Source of the DNA: JAKEGK01 sp050116575
GTDB lineage: Bacteria > Pseudomonadota > Gammaproteobacteria > SZUA-152
Length of the DNA stretch: 64,000 nucleotides
NCBI GenBank assembly: GCA_050116575.1
Contig: JASFOJ010000003.1
Span: 1 to 64,000 of the forward strand
Direction of reading: 5' to 3'
In this document: positions 33,392-42,226 of the stretch, in pieces
Layout: every line of letters starts with the position of its first letter
Numbering within the stretch: position 1 is the stretch's first letter
Made by a program: the position numbers and the translations under genes
Notes under the pieces: generated by a model
Seen by the model: the letters and a program-made list of their open reading frames with translations, nothing else
Told to the model about the DNA's origin: nothing
The model's database searches: none

Positions 33392-33943
33392 TTAACGTAA
33401 ACCCACGACCTGGCCGGAATCGGAAACCTTGTCTGCCAGCAATGTTTGCAAAACATTTTCGATTTTGTTGTAGCGGCCTTCGCCAATAAACCGGTAACGA
33501 ATAACGCCCGTTTTGTCCACGATGTACATAGCGGGCCAGTAACGGTTGGCAAAGCGGCGCCAGATTGTAAAGTCATTGTCAATGGCTACGGGATAAGTTA
33601 TGGCGTGCTCCTTGACATAGTCGCGGACATTGTCAAAGTTACGCTCGTGGTCGAACTCCGGTGAATGCACGGCCACAACTTCCAGTCCCTTTGTTCGGTA
33701 TTTTTGATACCAGGATTTCACGTAGGGTTCGACGTTTCTGCAATTGTGGCAACCGAAAGTCCAGAATTCCACGATCACGACTTTTCCCTTTAAAGTATCC
33801 CAATTCAAGGGTTTGGAGTTGATCCACCGCTCGGCGCTTATATCAGGGGCCGGTGCGTTAAGCGCTGTCGCCGCAGATATTTTACTGCCCACAAAAGCCA
33901 GCGTTAAAACGGCCGCCAGTAATAAGATTAATCCGTTGCGCAT
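33392..33943 (-). CDS. Exported thioredoxin-like (redoxin/TlpA) protein with CHNC site
   Basis: The 183-residue protein has a clear signal peptide (LILLLAAVLTLAFVGSKISA). The thioredoxin fold has VVIVEFWTFGCHNCRNVEPY (CHNC), cis-Pro region YWPAMYIVDKTGVIRYRFIG and an insertion typical of TlpA/DipZ-like proteins (HSPEFDHERNFDNV). It resembles the C-terminal thioredoxin domain of DipZ-type proteins. The CHNC dipeptide is unlike the CPPC and CPFC of the two other exported thioredoxins in the window. It stands alone; its electron donor is not evident. A perfect 9-base inverted repeat lies about 48-71 bases upstream. Confidence 0.87.
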   Translation of the reverse strand: MRNGLILLLAAVLTLAFVGSKISAATALNAPAPDISAERWINSKPLNWDTLKGKVVIVEFWTFGCHNCRNVEPYVKSWYQKYRTKGLEVVAVHSPEFDHERNFDNVRDYVKEHAITYPVAIDNDFTIWRRFANRYWPAMYIVDKTGVIRYRFIGEGRYNKIENVLQTLLADKVSDSGQVVGLR

Positions 33944-34252
33944 ATTTTTCCTTATCCGTTTTAGTCACTTACAGTATGTTCTACAATGTTGACGGTCGTC
34001 ATGGTACGACCGTCATTGATAATAGAAACTGTAGCGAGGTCGGGTCACACCGGCGTCACGTAAATATCACGGGAGTATCACAAACCGCCGCCAGCCAGTC
34101 GCTGAGGCGCGTTTATTTCGCCATATTAAAGGACGTGGTGAATCGCGTATAATCCACCGTTGGTCTGTTAAAAAATTCGTAATAAGTAAACGACTCAAGC
34201 CAGAGAATCTAAACGAAATAATCCAAACGTAGTGATCGGGAACCGTATTAAC
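33944..34252. promoter_or_regulatory. Divergent region with perfect inverted repeat 33991-34014
   Basis: GACGGTCGT at 33991-33999 and ACGACCGTC at 34006-34014 are perfect 9-base arms with a 6-base spacer, located between the minus-strand thioredoxin gene (start 33943) and the plus-strand small gene (34253). The form fits a dimeric regulator site for the thioredoxin gene. No further gene is seen in the gap. Confidence 0.4.
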
Positions 34253-34528
34253 ATGAAGTCAGATGCCGATAAGTTGTTAAAAAAACACAAAAACCTGACG
34301 CACTCGGAAATGCTGAAAGTCAATTCCCACGTGCAAAGGAAAGTGGATGACTGGATATTGAATACCGTTATGGTGGACGGTTTCGATGTGCCATTCAAAT
34401 TCAAGCGAAAAAAACAGTATAAAAACCTGAAAGGGGCCCGCGTCAACTTAACGTATTACCCCGATAGCGAGATAGTGGCGGGGCTTGAGTTTGAAATCAT
34501 GAAGGTAGTGCGAATCAAGGTGGCCTGA
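34253..34528 (+). CDS. Small basic hypothetical protein (91 aa)
   Basis: The ATG at 34253 is preferred over the GTG at 34232. The protein is soluble, Lys-rich and without cysteine motifs. It has a helical first half (SDADKLLKKHKNLTHSEMLK) and a beta-type second half (VPFKFKRKKQYKNLKGARVN). I do not recognise the family with certainty; similar short basic proteins occur in marine gammaproteobacteria. It precedes the GFA-family gene by 50 bases and may be cotranscribed with it. Confidence 0.65.
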   Translation: MKSDADKLLKKHKNLTHSEMLKVNSHVQRKVDDWILNTVMVDGFDVPFKFKRKKQYKNLKGARVNLTYYPDSEIVAGLEFEIMKVVRIKVA

Positions 34529-34578
34529 TACGGTGTATCCGCCGGGCCGGAAATTTTCTTGTCCAAGGGAGGATATCG

Positions 34579-35070
34579 ATGAAAATACAGGGCTCCTGTT
34601 ACTGCAAGGCCGTTACCTATACCGCCTGGTCACAAACGCCGTATCCTTATATGCGCTGTTATTGTTCCTTTTGCCGTAAAACCGGTGGCAGTGGTGGTTA
34701 TGGCATCAACATTATGGCGCAGGCCGATTCATTGTCGGTAACCGGTGATCACAACATGCTGTATCACCACGGCATGGAGCATGACTCCGATACGGACCAG
34801 TTAATTGAAAACGAAAACCGACGCTATTTTTGCCGGCACTGTGGCAGTCCGCTTTGGGCGGCGGACCCGCGTTGGGCTCGCTGGATTTATCCATTTGCAG
34901 GCAGCGTCGATACACCACTGCCCAGGCCGCCGGAGATCGTGCATATCATGCTGGATTTTGCCGTCCCCTGGATTGACATTCCATCTGGTGCCCAGCATCG
35001 GCAATTTGCCCGTTACCCGGATGAAAGCGTGCAGCAATGGCACGAGCGTCACGGATTGCTGGAAGCCTAG
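34579..35070 (+). CDS. GFA-family (glutathione-dependent formaldehyde-activating-like) zinc protein
   Basis: The 163-residue protein has the cysteine pattern of the GFA/CENP-V family: GSCYCKAVTY near the N-terminus, MRCYCSFCRKTGG at about 27-39 and YFCRHCGSPLWA at about 83-94, which bind two zinc ions. The founding enzyme was proposed to join formaldehyde and glutathione; most family members have no known activity. AGGGAGG lies 6 bases before the ATG. No formaldehyde dehydrogenase genes are nearby, so the role is not set by context. Confidence 0.88.
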   Translation: MKIQGSCYCKAVTYTAWSQTPYPYMRCYCSFCRKTGGSGGYGINIMAQADSLSVTGDHNMLYHHGMEHDSDTDQLIENENRRYFCRHCGSPLWAADPRWARWIYPFAGSVDTPLPRPPEIVHIMLDFAVPWIDIPSGAQHRQFARYPDESVQQWHERHGLLEA

Positions 35071-35444
35071 TCGAATCGCTGAGTCTGCGAAGATACAGGA
35101 TCTCATTTAAGCGCTGTACCTTGGTCCTGGTACAGAGCAATTTCAAAAACGGATTTTACGATTAATCCGGCAATTTGGATGTTGTCGTGAACTCGTTGCC
35201 GGTGGTGTTGCAATGGGTGTAGTGCGATGAATGAATGTGATGCGATTGAATAAAAAGTAGCTATTATTAATACATACGATACCGGTCTATTTGTTCCACT
35301 TCGTCGACGATAATCTATCTTAGCCATGAATAAGCATGTGCTTACTGACTTCTTATGATGTTGTGATCGGTAGAATCAATCATTTGATCGATACCGCTGC
35401 TGGATCGGTATCGGTATAACATTAATGACTGTAGCGGGTTTACT
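35071..35444. promoter_or_regulatory. Region upstream of the PAS-like gene with inverted repeat 35389-35413
   Basis: CGATACCG at 35389-35396 and CGGTATCG at 35406-35413 are perfect 8-base arms with a 9-base spacer, 32 bases before the PAS-like gene start. This is a good place for an operator overlapping the promoter or leader. No gene is seen in this 374-base gap. Confidence 0.4.
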
Positions 35445-35996
35445 ATGGACGACAGGTGTATCATTTATCGCATCGACAAAAGCAAAACCATCATTCACGT
35501 GAGCGCAAACTGGGATCAGTTTGCGATGGAAAACAAGGAGGATCAATTGGTACGGGAAACCGTGCTTAACAAACCGTTATTCAGTTATATCAAAAACTGG
35601 GAATGCCGGCATTTGTACGAAATGCTGATCGACAGGGTTTCGCGAACGGGAGTGACTATCAAGTTCCCGTATCGCTGCGACTCACCGGGCACGCGCCGGT
35701 ATATGAATATGGAAATCGTACCGAAGGACAATGAGTTGATCGAATTTAAAAGTTATATCGTCAAGGAGGAACTCCGGGAGAGACAGCCGTTGCTGGACAT
35801 TGGTACGGATCGCAGTAGAGAATTTGTGGTCATTTGCAGTTGGTGCAAGAAAATTAACACGGCCGGCGACCAGTGGGAGGAGGTCGAGGACGCGGTGACG
35901 TCGATGACGCTTTTTGCGTCCCCCGTGTTGCCGGATTTGTCGCACGGTATTTGCCCCCCGTGTTATCAAGATCTGTGTGATAAGTTTTCATCATAA
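35445..35996 (+). CDS. PAS-like protein with C-terminal CSWC cysteine motif
   Basis: The 183-residue soluble protein has an N-terminal PAS-like half (DDRCIIYRIDKSKTIIHVSA, NWDQFAMENKEDQL, then FSYIKNWECRHLYEMLID), and a C-terminal motif VVICSWCKKINTAGDQWEEVEDAV with SHGICPPCYQDL (shown in parts: CSWCKKI, WEEVEDAV, HGICPPCYQDL). The CxxC...HGICxxC pattern is known at the C-terminus of some PAS histidine kinases and receiver proteins in environmental proteobacteria, and probably binds a metal. Here it occurs without any kinase or receiver. It may act as a free-standing sensor or adaptor. It is preceded by a likely operator. Confidence 0.72.
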   Translation: MDDRCIIYRIDKSKTIIHVSANWDQFAMENKEDQLVRETVLNKPLFSYIKNWECRHLYEMLIDRVSRTGVTIKFPYRCDSPGTRRYMNMEIVPKDNELIEFKSYIVKEELRERQPLLDIGTDRSREFVVICSWCKKINTAGDQWEEVEDAVTSMTLFASPVLPDLSHGICPPCYQDLCDKFSS

Positions 35997-36211
35997 GCGA
36001 GCGACATAATTGTCGCTTGGATGTTAGATTGAAGCCGGGTATATTGGAGCCAGACACAACATGTCTTAAACATTGTCGGCGCCAATGTCACTTTGGCATT
36101 TCGATGGGCGATGAGGTGTGTCGCCTGTATATGATTCCAATTTGACAGGTAAAGGTTTGCGCGGAATATAGCTAACATCCAATACCGCCGACAGGGAAGG
36201 GAGGAATATAC

Positions 36212-37276
36212 ATGTCTGAATCCTTGTCCAGTGCTTCCGCCAAGGCGGGTTTCCCGCCGGGTTCGCTGGTGCATGTGGGGGAGGCGGGATCGGCGGAGGC
36301 CCGGATTTCCGTCGTTGACTACACTAAAAAAACTGTCGAAGAAGAAGTCATTCAATCCATCGATCAAATCGCCAAGTATAAAGGGACCGAGTCGGTCACC
36401 TGGGTCAACGTCGAAGGGTTGAAAAATATCAGGATCGTCGAAGATGTCGGTCTGCAGTTTAATATTCATCCGCTGGTGCTCGAAGATATCCTAAATACCC
36501 ATCAACGGCCCAAAGTCGAGGAGTATGACGATTTCCTTTATATCGTGTTGAAAGGCTTGCTGGTTAAGGGGCCGGAATTTCTGGTTATTTATGAACAGAT
36601 CAGTATTATATTGACTGATAAGTTTGTGTTGACGTTCAAGGAAAAACAGGACGATATTTTTGCTCCTCTTAAACGCCGTATCTACAATAACAAGGGGCCT
36701 ATAAGAAATTCCGGTGCGGATTATCTGGCCTATGCCATCCTTGATACTATCGTCGATCGCTATTTTACATTGCAGGATTCGCTGGACGATATGATCGACA
36801 CAGTGGAGGATAAATTGCTGGCCGACCCGGATACTCCCACGTTGATAACGATTCAACGCCTTAAACGTGAACTGGTATACATACGCAAATCCGTTTCTCC
36901 TGTCAGGGAACTGTTGAGTACCATCCAGCGCAGCGATTCACCGCTTATCCAGGAAAGAACGCAAATCTATTTCCGGGACGTCTTTGACCACGTGCTACGG
37001 GTATCCGAAGCCATCGAGTCAAACCGGGAAATGCTGTCGGGATTGCTCGATATCTACATATCCAGCGTCAGTAATAAAATGAACGAGGTTATGAAGGTGC
37101 TGACGGTATTTGCCAGCATCTTCATTCCGCTGACATTTATTGCCGGAATTTATGGTATGAATTTCGAATATATGCCGGAACTTCATTGGAAATGGGCCTA
37201 TCCGATCCTGTGGGTGGCATTTGTGGGTATTGCGGGTGGGCTGCTGGTTTATTTCCGAAAAAAGAAATGGCTTTGA
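36212..37276 (+). CDS. corA: CorA-type magnesium/cobalt transporter
   Basis: Pentameric Mg2+ channel of the inner membrane. The 354-residue protein has a large cytoplasmic N-terminal domain, the long stalk helix (about 230-295), and two C-terminal membrane helices. The signature YGMNFEYMPEL (GMN) follows TM1 (VFASIFIPLTFIAGI), and the end is the basic RKKKWL. GGGAGG lies 8 bases before the ATG. The N-terminal part is of the TmCorA type rather than E. coli CorA. It is a single gene. Confidence 0.95.
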   Translation: MSESLSSASAKAGFPPGSLVHVGEAGSAEARISVVDYTKKTVEEEVIQSIDQIAKYKGTESVTWVNVEGLKNIRIVEDVGLQFNIHPLVLEDILNTHQRPKVEEYDDFLYIVLKGLLVKGPEFLVIYEQISIILTDKFVLTFKEKQDDIFAPLKRRIYNNKGPIRNSGADYLAYAILDTIVDRYFTLQDSLDDMIDTVEDKLLADPDTPTLITIQRLKRELVYIRKSVSPVRELLSTIQRSDSPLIQERTQIYFRDVFDHVLRVSEAIESNREMLSGLLDIYISSVSNKMNEVMKVLTVFASIFIPLTFIAGIYGMNFEYMPELHWKWAYPILWVAFVGIAGGLLVYFRKKKWL

Positions 37277-37438
37277 CTGCCGTTACCGCCGTTGCAACAG
37301 TTTGATATGAAACCCAGCCGGGTTCATTGCTCGGTCAGTGTAAGTCGGTCGAGGCGGTATCCGTTCATGGCAACAGTTATTCCGCTTATTGCCGGTTAGA
37401 ATAACCCGCTTGGTTCAATCACGGATTATCCAGTTATA

Positions 37439-38158
37439 ATGTCTCATACCATTCAAGATATCAGTTTGCTTAACTTGGGTATTGGTTTTGTGCCCATGTT
37501 GTTTGTCTTAGGGTTTTTGATTAAATGGCATATGAATTACGGCAATGTCGTCTATGCCATTGCGCGCATGGTTACGCAGTTGCTGATCATCGGTTATTTG
37601 CTGGTCTTTATTTTCAACACCAAAAACCCTTGGATTGTACTGGGGATTTTGTTCGTCATGTTGGTCGCCTCAGGCTGGATCGCGCTGGGTGTGGTGAAAC
37701 AATACCAGCGGAAGCTGTTGCCCAATGCACTGACTGCCATTTTCACCGGCGGTGGCGTCACGTTACTGGTGGTTACCCAGGGAGTGCTGAGCCTGGAACC
37801 CTGGTACGAGCCGCGTTACGTGATTCCCCTGGCCGGGATGATATTCGCCAACTCCATGAATACTGTGAGCCTGGCGGTGGAACGAATGACTTCGGAAACA
37901 GCAAGAGGGGCCGACTATGGCGCTGCGCGTAACGCGGCTTTTCAGGCCTCGCTTATACCGGTTATTAATTCGTTGTTTGCCGTGGGGTTGGTGTCGTTGC
38001 CCGGTATGATGACCGGTCAGATTTTATCGGGTGTTTCACCGTTGGTGGCGGTGCGTTATCAGATGGTGGTGATGTGCATGATTTTCAGTTCCGCGGGAAT
38101 ATCATCGGCATTATTTTTGATACTGGGTAAGAAATACTTCAACCAGCAGGCGGATTAA
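37439..38158 (+). CDS. FetB-type ABC transporter permease (UPF0014)
   Basis: The 239-residue membrane protein matches the FetB/YbbM family of about 6-7 helices. The family motif YEPRYVIPLAGMIFANSMNT (about 120-140) and the downstream RGADYGAARNAAFQASLIP region and VSLPGMMTGQILSGVSPLVA are clear. FetAB is known to export iron and to aid peroxide tolerance in E. coli. The ATPase partner FetA normally lies next to it, but here the next gene is a divergent PilZ protein and the upstream gene is corA. The permease may use an ATPase encoded elsewhere. Confidence 0.9.
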   Translation: MSHTIQDISLLNLGIGFVPMLFVLGFLIKWHMNYGNVVYAIARMVTQLLIIGYLLVFIFNTKNPWIVLGILFVMLVASGWIALGVVKQYQRKLLPNALTAIFTGGGVTLLVVTQGVLSLEPWYEPRYVIPLAGMIFANSMNTVSLAVERMTSETARGADYGAARNAAFQASLIPVINSLFAVGLVSLPGMMTGQILSGVSPLVAVRYQMVVMCMIFSSAGISSALFLILGKKYFNQQAD

Positions 38159-38206
38159 TTAATTATTCACTGTAGATTAGTGATATCGCGCCGCGTTGAT
38201 ACCGAT

Positions 38207-38566
38207 TCAACGTCCTAACGCCGTCAATTCCCGGTTGAGAATATCGGTATCGCCCACGTTGAGTTCCACCAGCCGGCGCAGGTGGGTAATGCTGTCCAGG
38301 TCGATATGTTCGCAGCGAAAACCAATATGCGAGCTTTCGATGTGGGCAACGGACACGTCCATTCGGATACTGGCGTTGCTGTCGCCCAGTTCCAGTTCGA
38401 TCAGGTAGGGATCGTCTTCGGTCCCTTTCCAGCCGTCGGGTTTTTGTACCAGTATGCCTTTCAATGAAATATCGATCAGGCCGGACTCCCAGTTGCCATC
38501 AGAACTGGTAATGTGCACCGTCGCCTCAAAAGGTATACGGGTGAATAAGCGGTGGTCTTCTGTCAT
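38207..38566 (-). CDS. PilZ-domain cyclic-di-GMP receptor
   Basis: The 119-residue protein, started at 38566, consists of one PilZ domain. The c-di-GMP-binding RxxxR is HRLFTRIPF (Arg about 5 and 9) and the DxSxxG motif is DISLKGIL (about 34-41). Both are intact, so binding is expected. Stand-alone PilZ proteins act as adaptors for motility or polysaccharide secretion. With the GGDEF-EAL protein at 30.9 kb, it shows an active c-di-GMP network. The longer frame to 38587 (MTLWVTKM) lacks a ribosome binding site. Confidence 0.92.
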   Translation of the reverse strand: MTEDHRLFTRIPFEATVHITSSDGNWESGLIDISLKGILVQKPDGWKGTEDDPYLIELELGDSNASIRMDVSVAHIESSHIGFRCEHIDLDSITHLRRLVELNVGDTDILNRELTALGR

Positions 38567-38737
38567 TTTTGTTACCCACAAGGTCAATATCGGTTCAGTA
38601 AGACAGGATTTGGTAGAAATTATCCGATTCTGTTCATAAGTTTAGCGTAAGAACCGTCAATGTTGCAGTACCCAAGGGTCATTTAAGGGTATTAATTTGG
38701 CATAACTTATTGTCTTTAATGATAATCGGAATCGGGG

Positions 38738-39397
38738 CTAGACGGCACCGGCGGCTTGTAACAGGCGGGCAATGGCGTGTGCCAGTTTGCGATAGCCGGC
38801 AGCATTGGGGTGAATGGGATCCGATTTCAGGGTGTCATCGCTTTCGATGGCGGGCAATGCCGCCTGCTCGAGAGGAATATTTTCACTGTGGGCAATTTTT
38901 GCGTAAAAGGGGGCGGATTCCAGTAAAAACAGTGCCGGTTCCGGAACTCCCACCAGCATTACCTGAATACCGCGTTGTTTGGCCTGGCCTATCATGGCCT
39001 TAAGATTGGCCACGAGGTTTTCCCGGCTTTTTTTACGCAACAGGTCGTTGCCACCGTGGCACAAAATCAATAAATCCGGTTGGTGTTCGTCAAGCACCTG
39101 TGGCAGGCGTTGTCGTCCTTCAGCGCTGAGTTCGCCGGGATTGCCGGCGTTGATGACTTCACGCTGGATAATTTGCGACAGATAATAAGGATAGGTCTCA
39201 TCGTCCTTGGCGCCGGTGCCGTAGGTGAGACTGTCGCCAAATGCCACCACCACCGCATCTTCGGGTAGCTTGTCGAGGGGCGGGACTTTGTCGGAACACG
39301 CGGCCACCCACAATAGGCATACCATGACAGCGAGAAACCTGAAGCACCAGTATACTATTGATGGACGAAATACTCTCGATGGATGAACGTCGTTCAT
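38738..39397 (-). CDS. GDSL-type arylesterase/lysophospholipase lipoprotein (TesA-like)
   Basis: The 219-residue SGNH hydrolase has block I VVAFGDSLTYGTGAK (catalytic Ser), block III GGNDLLR (Asn), and block V DPIHPNAAGYRKLA (Asp and His). The N-terminus has a hydrophobic stretch ending WVAAC, a good lipobox, so it is probably a lipoprotein rather than a free periplasmic enzyme as TesA is. Known relatives hydrolyse short acyl esters, lysophospholipids and arylesters. It is the last gene of this minus-strand group; the next gene upstream is 280 bases away. Confidence 0.9.
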   Translation of the reverse strand: MNDVHPSRVFRPSIVYWCFRFLAVMVCLLWVAACSDKVPPLDKLPEDAVVVAFGDSLTYGTGAKDDETYPYYLSQIIQREVINAGNPGELSAEGRQRLPQVLDEHQPDLLILCHGGNDLLRKKSRENLVANLKAMIGQAKQRGIQVMLVGVPEPALFLLESAPFYAKIAHSENIPLEQAALPAIESDDTLKSDPIHPNAAGYRKLAHAIARLLQAAGAV

Positions 39398-39679
39398 AAT
39401 GATGTTTTAATTCAAATACGGGTGTCTTTTAAAAGTCGTCATGACTCATCAAAACAGCGTCGGCCTGTAAAGTAACGACGTCTTGTATCGTCATTATATA
39501 AGTATATCGTTCCAAGTTGATTTAACTGTTTGTCTTTTTCGATGATAGGGTTAACACTTTTCGTTTTTACAATATTGATGCCAGGTCCGCCGGCCGGACA
39601 TTTTCAGGCGAAAATTCGTCATCCGGAAGTTTTCAAGCAGCGGTATCTCGCGATATGGAGGGATGACAGAGCAGGGGTG

Positions 39680-40654
39680 TTAATCAAGGTAATCGTCAAA
39701 AAATTGAGCCCCGCGCTCGGCGAAGTATCGGGAACGTGCCGGCCCCAGAAAACCCACATGCCCACCATGCTGGGACAGTTCCAGAGTCACGTTAGCGCTC
39801 AGCTCATGTTCCCCGGGAATGCATGCCGGAGGAACAAACGGATCATCGATGGCGTTGACGATTAGTGTTGGTGTTTTGATGTTAATCAGGTACTGCTTGC
39901 AACTGCCCCGGGCATAATATTCGTCCACGCCGGCGAAACCGTTAATTTTTGCGGTCATCTCATGATCATACTGGCGCAGTGATTTGAGGGCTTTTATCTG
40001 TGGCGCCGTGAGGGGGGCGGGATGAACGGCCAGTTTAGCAATTGCCAGTGACTTCAGGCTATGTAACAAGTAGAGCTGATAAATCTGCGCAAAGCCCCGG
40101 TTGATGGTATCGGCGGTGGTCGATAGATCAAATGGGACGCCTACGGCCACAGCAGCGCAAAGCAGGTTTTTGCCTGGCGGTTCACCCAGCCATTTCAACA
40201 ACACACTGCCGCCCAGTGAAAATCCCAGTGCTGCAACGGGCGCGGCGGGAAATAGTGTTTTGATAGTATGAACCAGATGGTTGAGTTCGCTGGTGTCCGC
40301 CGCGTGAAATGTTACCGGTAAACGGTTTGGTTCGCCGCTGCAACCGCGGGAATGCAGAAAAGCCACCCGGTATCCACGCTTCAATAGCGCGCGGATGGTA
40401 TCCGGCACATAGTTCGATGTAAAATGGCCGCCCATGCCATGCAGGACGATTACGATGGGTTGGTTGTCCGTAAGCGATGTTTGCGGCCGGCACCAGAAAA
40501 CGTCCACGAAGTCGCCGTCGGGCAACTCCAGCCGTTGTGATTCATAGGAGATATTATTACCAGTTCGCAGAATGGTGGGCAAGATGGTTTGCACATGACG
40601 GTTACGCAAATAAAACGGTGCGTGAAAAGTACTGGGGATAATCAAAATGGGCAA
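39680..40654 (-). CDS. yheT: YheT-family alpha/beta hydrolase
   Basis: The 324-residue protein fits YheT/ABHD hydrolases: FYLRNRHVQTILPTI at the N-terminus, oxyanion region VIVLHGMGGHFTSNY, the family SRGCSGEPNR, nucleophile elbow ALGFSLGGSVLLKWLG (Ser about 148), DPFVPP and the C-terminal HGGHVGFLG with the catalytic His. The physiological substrate is unknown. It starts 12 bases after the dapE stop, so it is probably cotranscribed with dapE. YheT is normally linked to other genes (prkB in E. coli), so the pairing is local. Confidence 0.9.
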   Translation of the reverse strand: MPILIIPSTFHAPFYLRNRHVQTILPTILRTGNNISYESQRLELPDGDFVDVFWCRPQTSLTDNQPIVIVLHGMGGHFTSNYVPDTIRALLKRGYRVAFLHSRGCSGEPNRLPVTFHAADTSELNHLVHTIKTLFPAAPVAALGFSLGGSVLLKWLGEPPGKNLLCAAVAVGVPFDLSTTADTINRGFAQIYQLYLLHSLKSLAIAKLAVHPAPLTAPQIKALKSLRQYDHEMTAKINGFAGVDEYYARGSCKQYLINIKTPTLIVNAIDDPFVPPACIPGEHELSANVTLELSQHGGHVGFLGPARSRYFAERGAQFFDDYLD

Positions 40655-40666
40655 TGCCGCGCCGGA

Positions 40667-41803
40667 TCAGGTTAACAGTTTTTCCAGAATGCGCTCGTAC
40701 ATTTGTGACAGCGTATCCAGGTCATCGGCTTTGACGCACTCGTTGATCTTATGAATAGTACTGTTTACCGGACCCAGTTCCACTACTTGCGCACCGGTGG
40801 GCGCAATAAACCGACCATCGGAGGTGCCACCCGCTGTCGACAGTTCGGTGTCAATACCGGCGACGTCATGAATAGCCGCTTTTGCCGCTTCAACCAGTTC
40901 ACCCGCCATGGTTAGAAAAGGTTGGCCTGATAACTTCCACTGCAGGTCATATTGCAACTGATGTTTATCCAGTATGGATTCCACCCGCGACTTTAGTTCC
41001 TCTTCTGTTACTTCCGTGGAGAACCGAAAATTGAACAGGACCTCGACGGTGCCGGGTATGACGTTATTGGCGCCGGTTCCAGCGTGAATGTTGGAAACCT
41101 GGAAACTGGTGGCGGGAAAAAATTCATTACCCTGGTCCCATTGCGTAGCGCACAGCTCCTGCAGGGCCGGCGCCAGTACGTGAATGGGATTCGTGGCCAG
41201 TTGCGGATAAGCGACGTGACCCTGGGTACCCTGTACCGTGAGTTGCCCGTTGAGCGAACCGCGGCGCCCGTTCTTGATAACATCGCCGACCTTTTGGCTG
41301 CTGGAAGGTTCGCCGACAATACAGGCCCGGATTTTTTCATTGCGAGCCTCCAACGCCTCGATGACTTTGACAGTGCCGTTTATCGCCGGGCCTTCTTCGT
41401 CGCTGGTAATCAGCAGGGCAATGGAGCCTTTGTGCCCGGGATGGTTCGCCACAAAGCGTTCGCACGCAGTCACCATAGCGGCAAGGCTGCCTTTCATGTC
41501 AGCAGCACCCCGGCCGTAAAGATAGCCGTCGCGGTAAGTGGGGTTAAAAGGTGGTGATTGCCATTGTTCCACCGGACCGGTGGGCACAACATCGGTATGG
41601 CCGGCAAAGGCATACAACGGTTCCTTGTCACCGCGGCGTACCCAGATGTTATCCACGTCGTCAAAGCGCAGCCGTTCAGCCTTAAAGCCAGCCGCTTGCA
41701 GGTGTTTTACAATTAAATCCTGGCAGCCGCCGTCCTCCGGCGTGACCGATTCGCGGCTGATAAGTTGTTCGGCGAGTTTTAATGTGTCAGATGTGGCGGA
41801 CAT
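40667..41803 (-). CDS. dapE: Succinyl-diaminopimelate desuccinylase
   Basis: Zinc hydrolase of lysine/meso-DAP synthesis, making LL-DAP from N-succinyl-LL-DAP. The 378 residues carry the M20 metal site: FAGHTDVVPTG (His about 69), YGRGAADMKGSLAAMV (Asp), TSDEEGPAINGT (catalytic and metal Glu), and EFGTSD-like TAGGTSDGRFI. The order and length match the family. It is separated from dapD by the VOC and ArsC-like genes. Confidence 0.97.
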   Translation of the reverse strand: MSATSDTLKLAEQLISRESVTPEDGGCQDLIVKHLQAAGFKAERLRFDDVDNIWVRRGDKEPLYAFAGHTDVVPTGPVEQWQSPPFNPTYRDGYLYGRGAADMKGSLAAMVTACERFVANHPGHKGSIALLITSDEEGPAINGTVKVIEALEARNEKIRACIVGEPSSSQKVGDVIKNGRRGSLNGQLTVQGTQGHVAYPQLATNPIHVLAPALQELCATQWDQGNEFFPATSFQVSNIHAGTGANNVIPGTVEVLFNFRFSTEVTEEELKSRVESILDKHQLQYDLQWKLSGQPFLTMAGELVEAAKAAIHDVAGIDTELSTAGGTSDGRFIAPTGAQVVELGPVNSTIHKINECVKADDLDTLSQMYERILEKLLT

Positions 41804-41814
41804 AAATGTATCGG

Positions 41815-42207
41815 TTATGGGTTGTTGTCGTTGGCGATCTCGACCAGGTTGCCGTCGGGATCACGGATATAAATCGATATTATGTTACCTCGTGCACCCT
41901 GGCGCTGAACAGGGCCTTGTTCAATGACGATGTTGCGCCGCTGCAATTCATCTATGGCGACCGCGATAGGGGTTGTGGTTATCACGCAAATATCCAGGGA
42001 ACCCGGCGCCGGATGCGCTGCTGTGGGAGCAATGTCGTTTTCCACCGGATGCAGGTTGATTTTCTGGTTGCCAAAGGCCAACGCTGTACGGTCATCGCCA
42101 AAGGCCACTTCCTTCATGCCCAGGATGTCGCAATAAAACCGAACCGTTTTTGACATGTCGTGCACGGTCATGACAATGTGATCGATCCGTTCGATAGTCA
42201 ATGGCAT
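41815..42207 (-). CDS. VOC (glyoxalase-like) protein
   Basis: The 130-residue protein of the vicinal-oxygen-chelate superfamily has two beta-alpha-beta-beta-beta repeats. IDHIVMTVHDMSKTVRFYCD begins the first, and IYIRDPDGNLVEIAND ends the second, with His and Glu at metal-ligand places. It looks most like the virulence/glyoxalase group rather than GloA. It lies 12 bases upstream of dapE, between dapE and the ArsC-like gene, and probably belongs to that transcript. The substrate is unknown. Confidence 0.87.
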   Translation of the reverse strand: MPLTIERIDHIVMTVHDMSKTVRFYCDILGMKEVAFGDDRTALAFGNQKINLHPVENDIAPTAAHPAPGSLDICVITTTPIAVAIDELQRRNIVIEQGPVQRQGARGNIISIYIRDPDGNLVEIANDNNP

Positions 42208-42226
42208 AACCGGTGCGGCTGCATGC

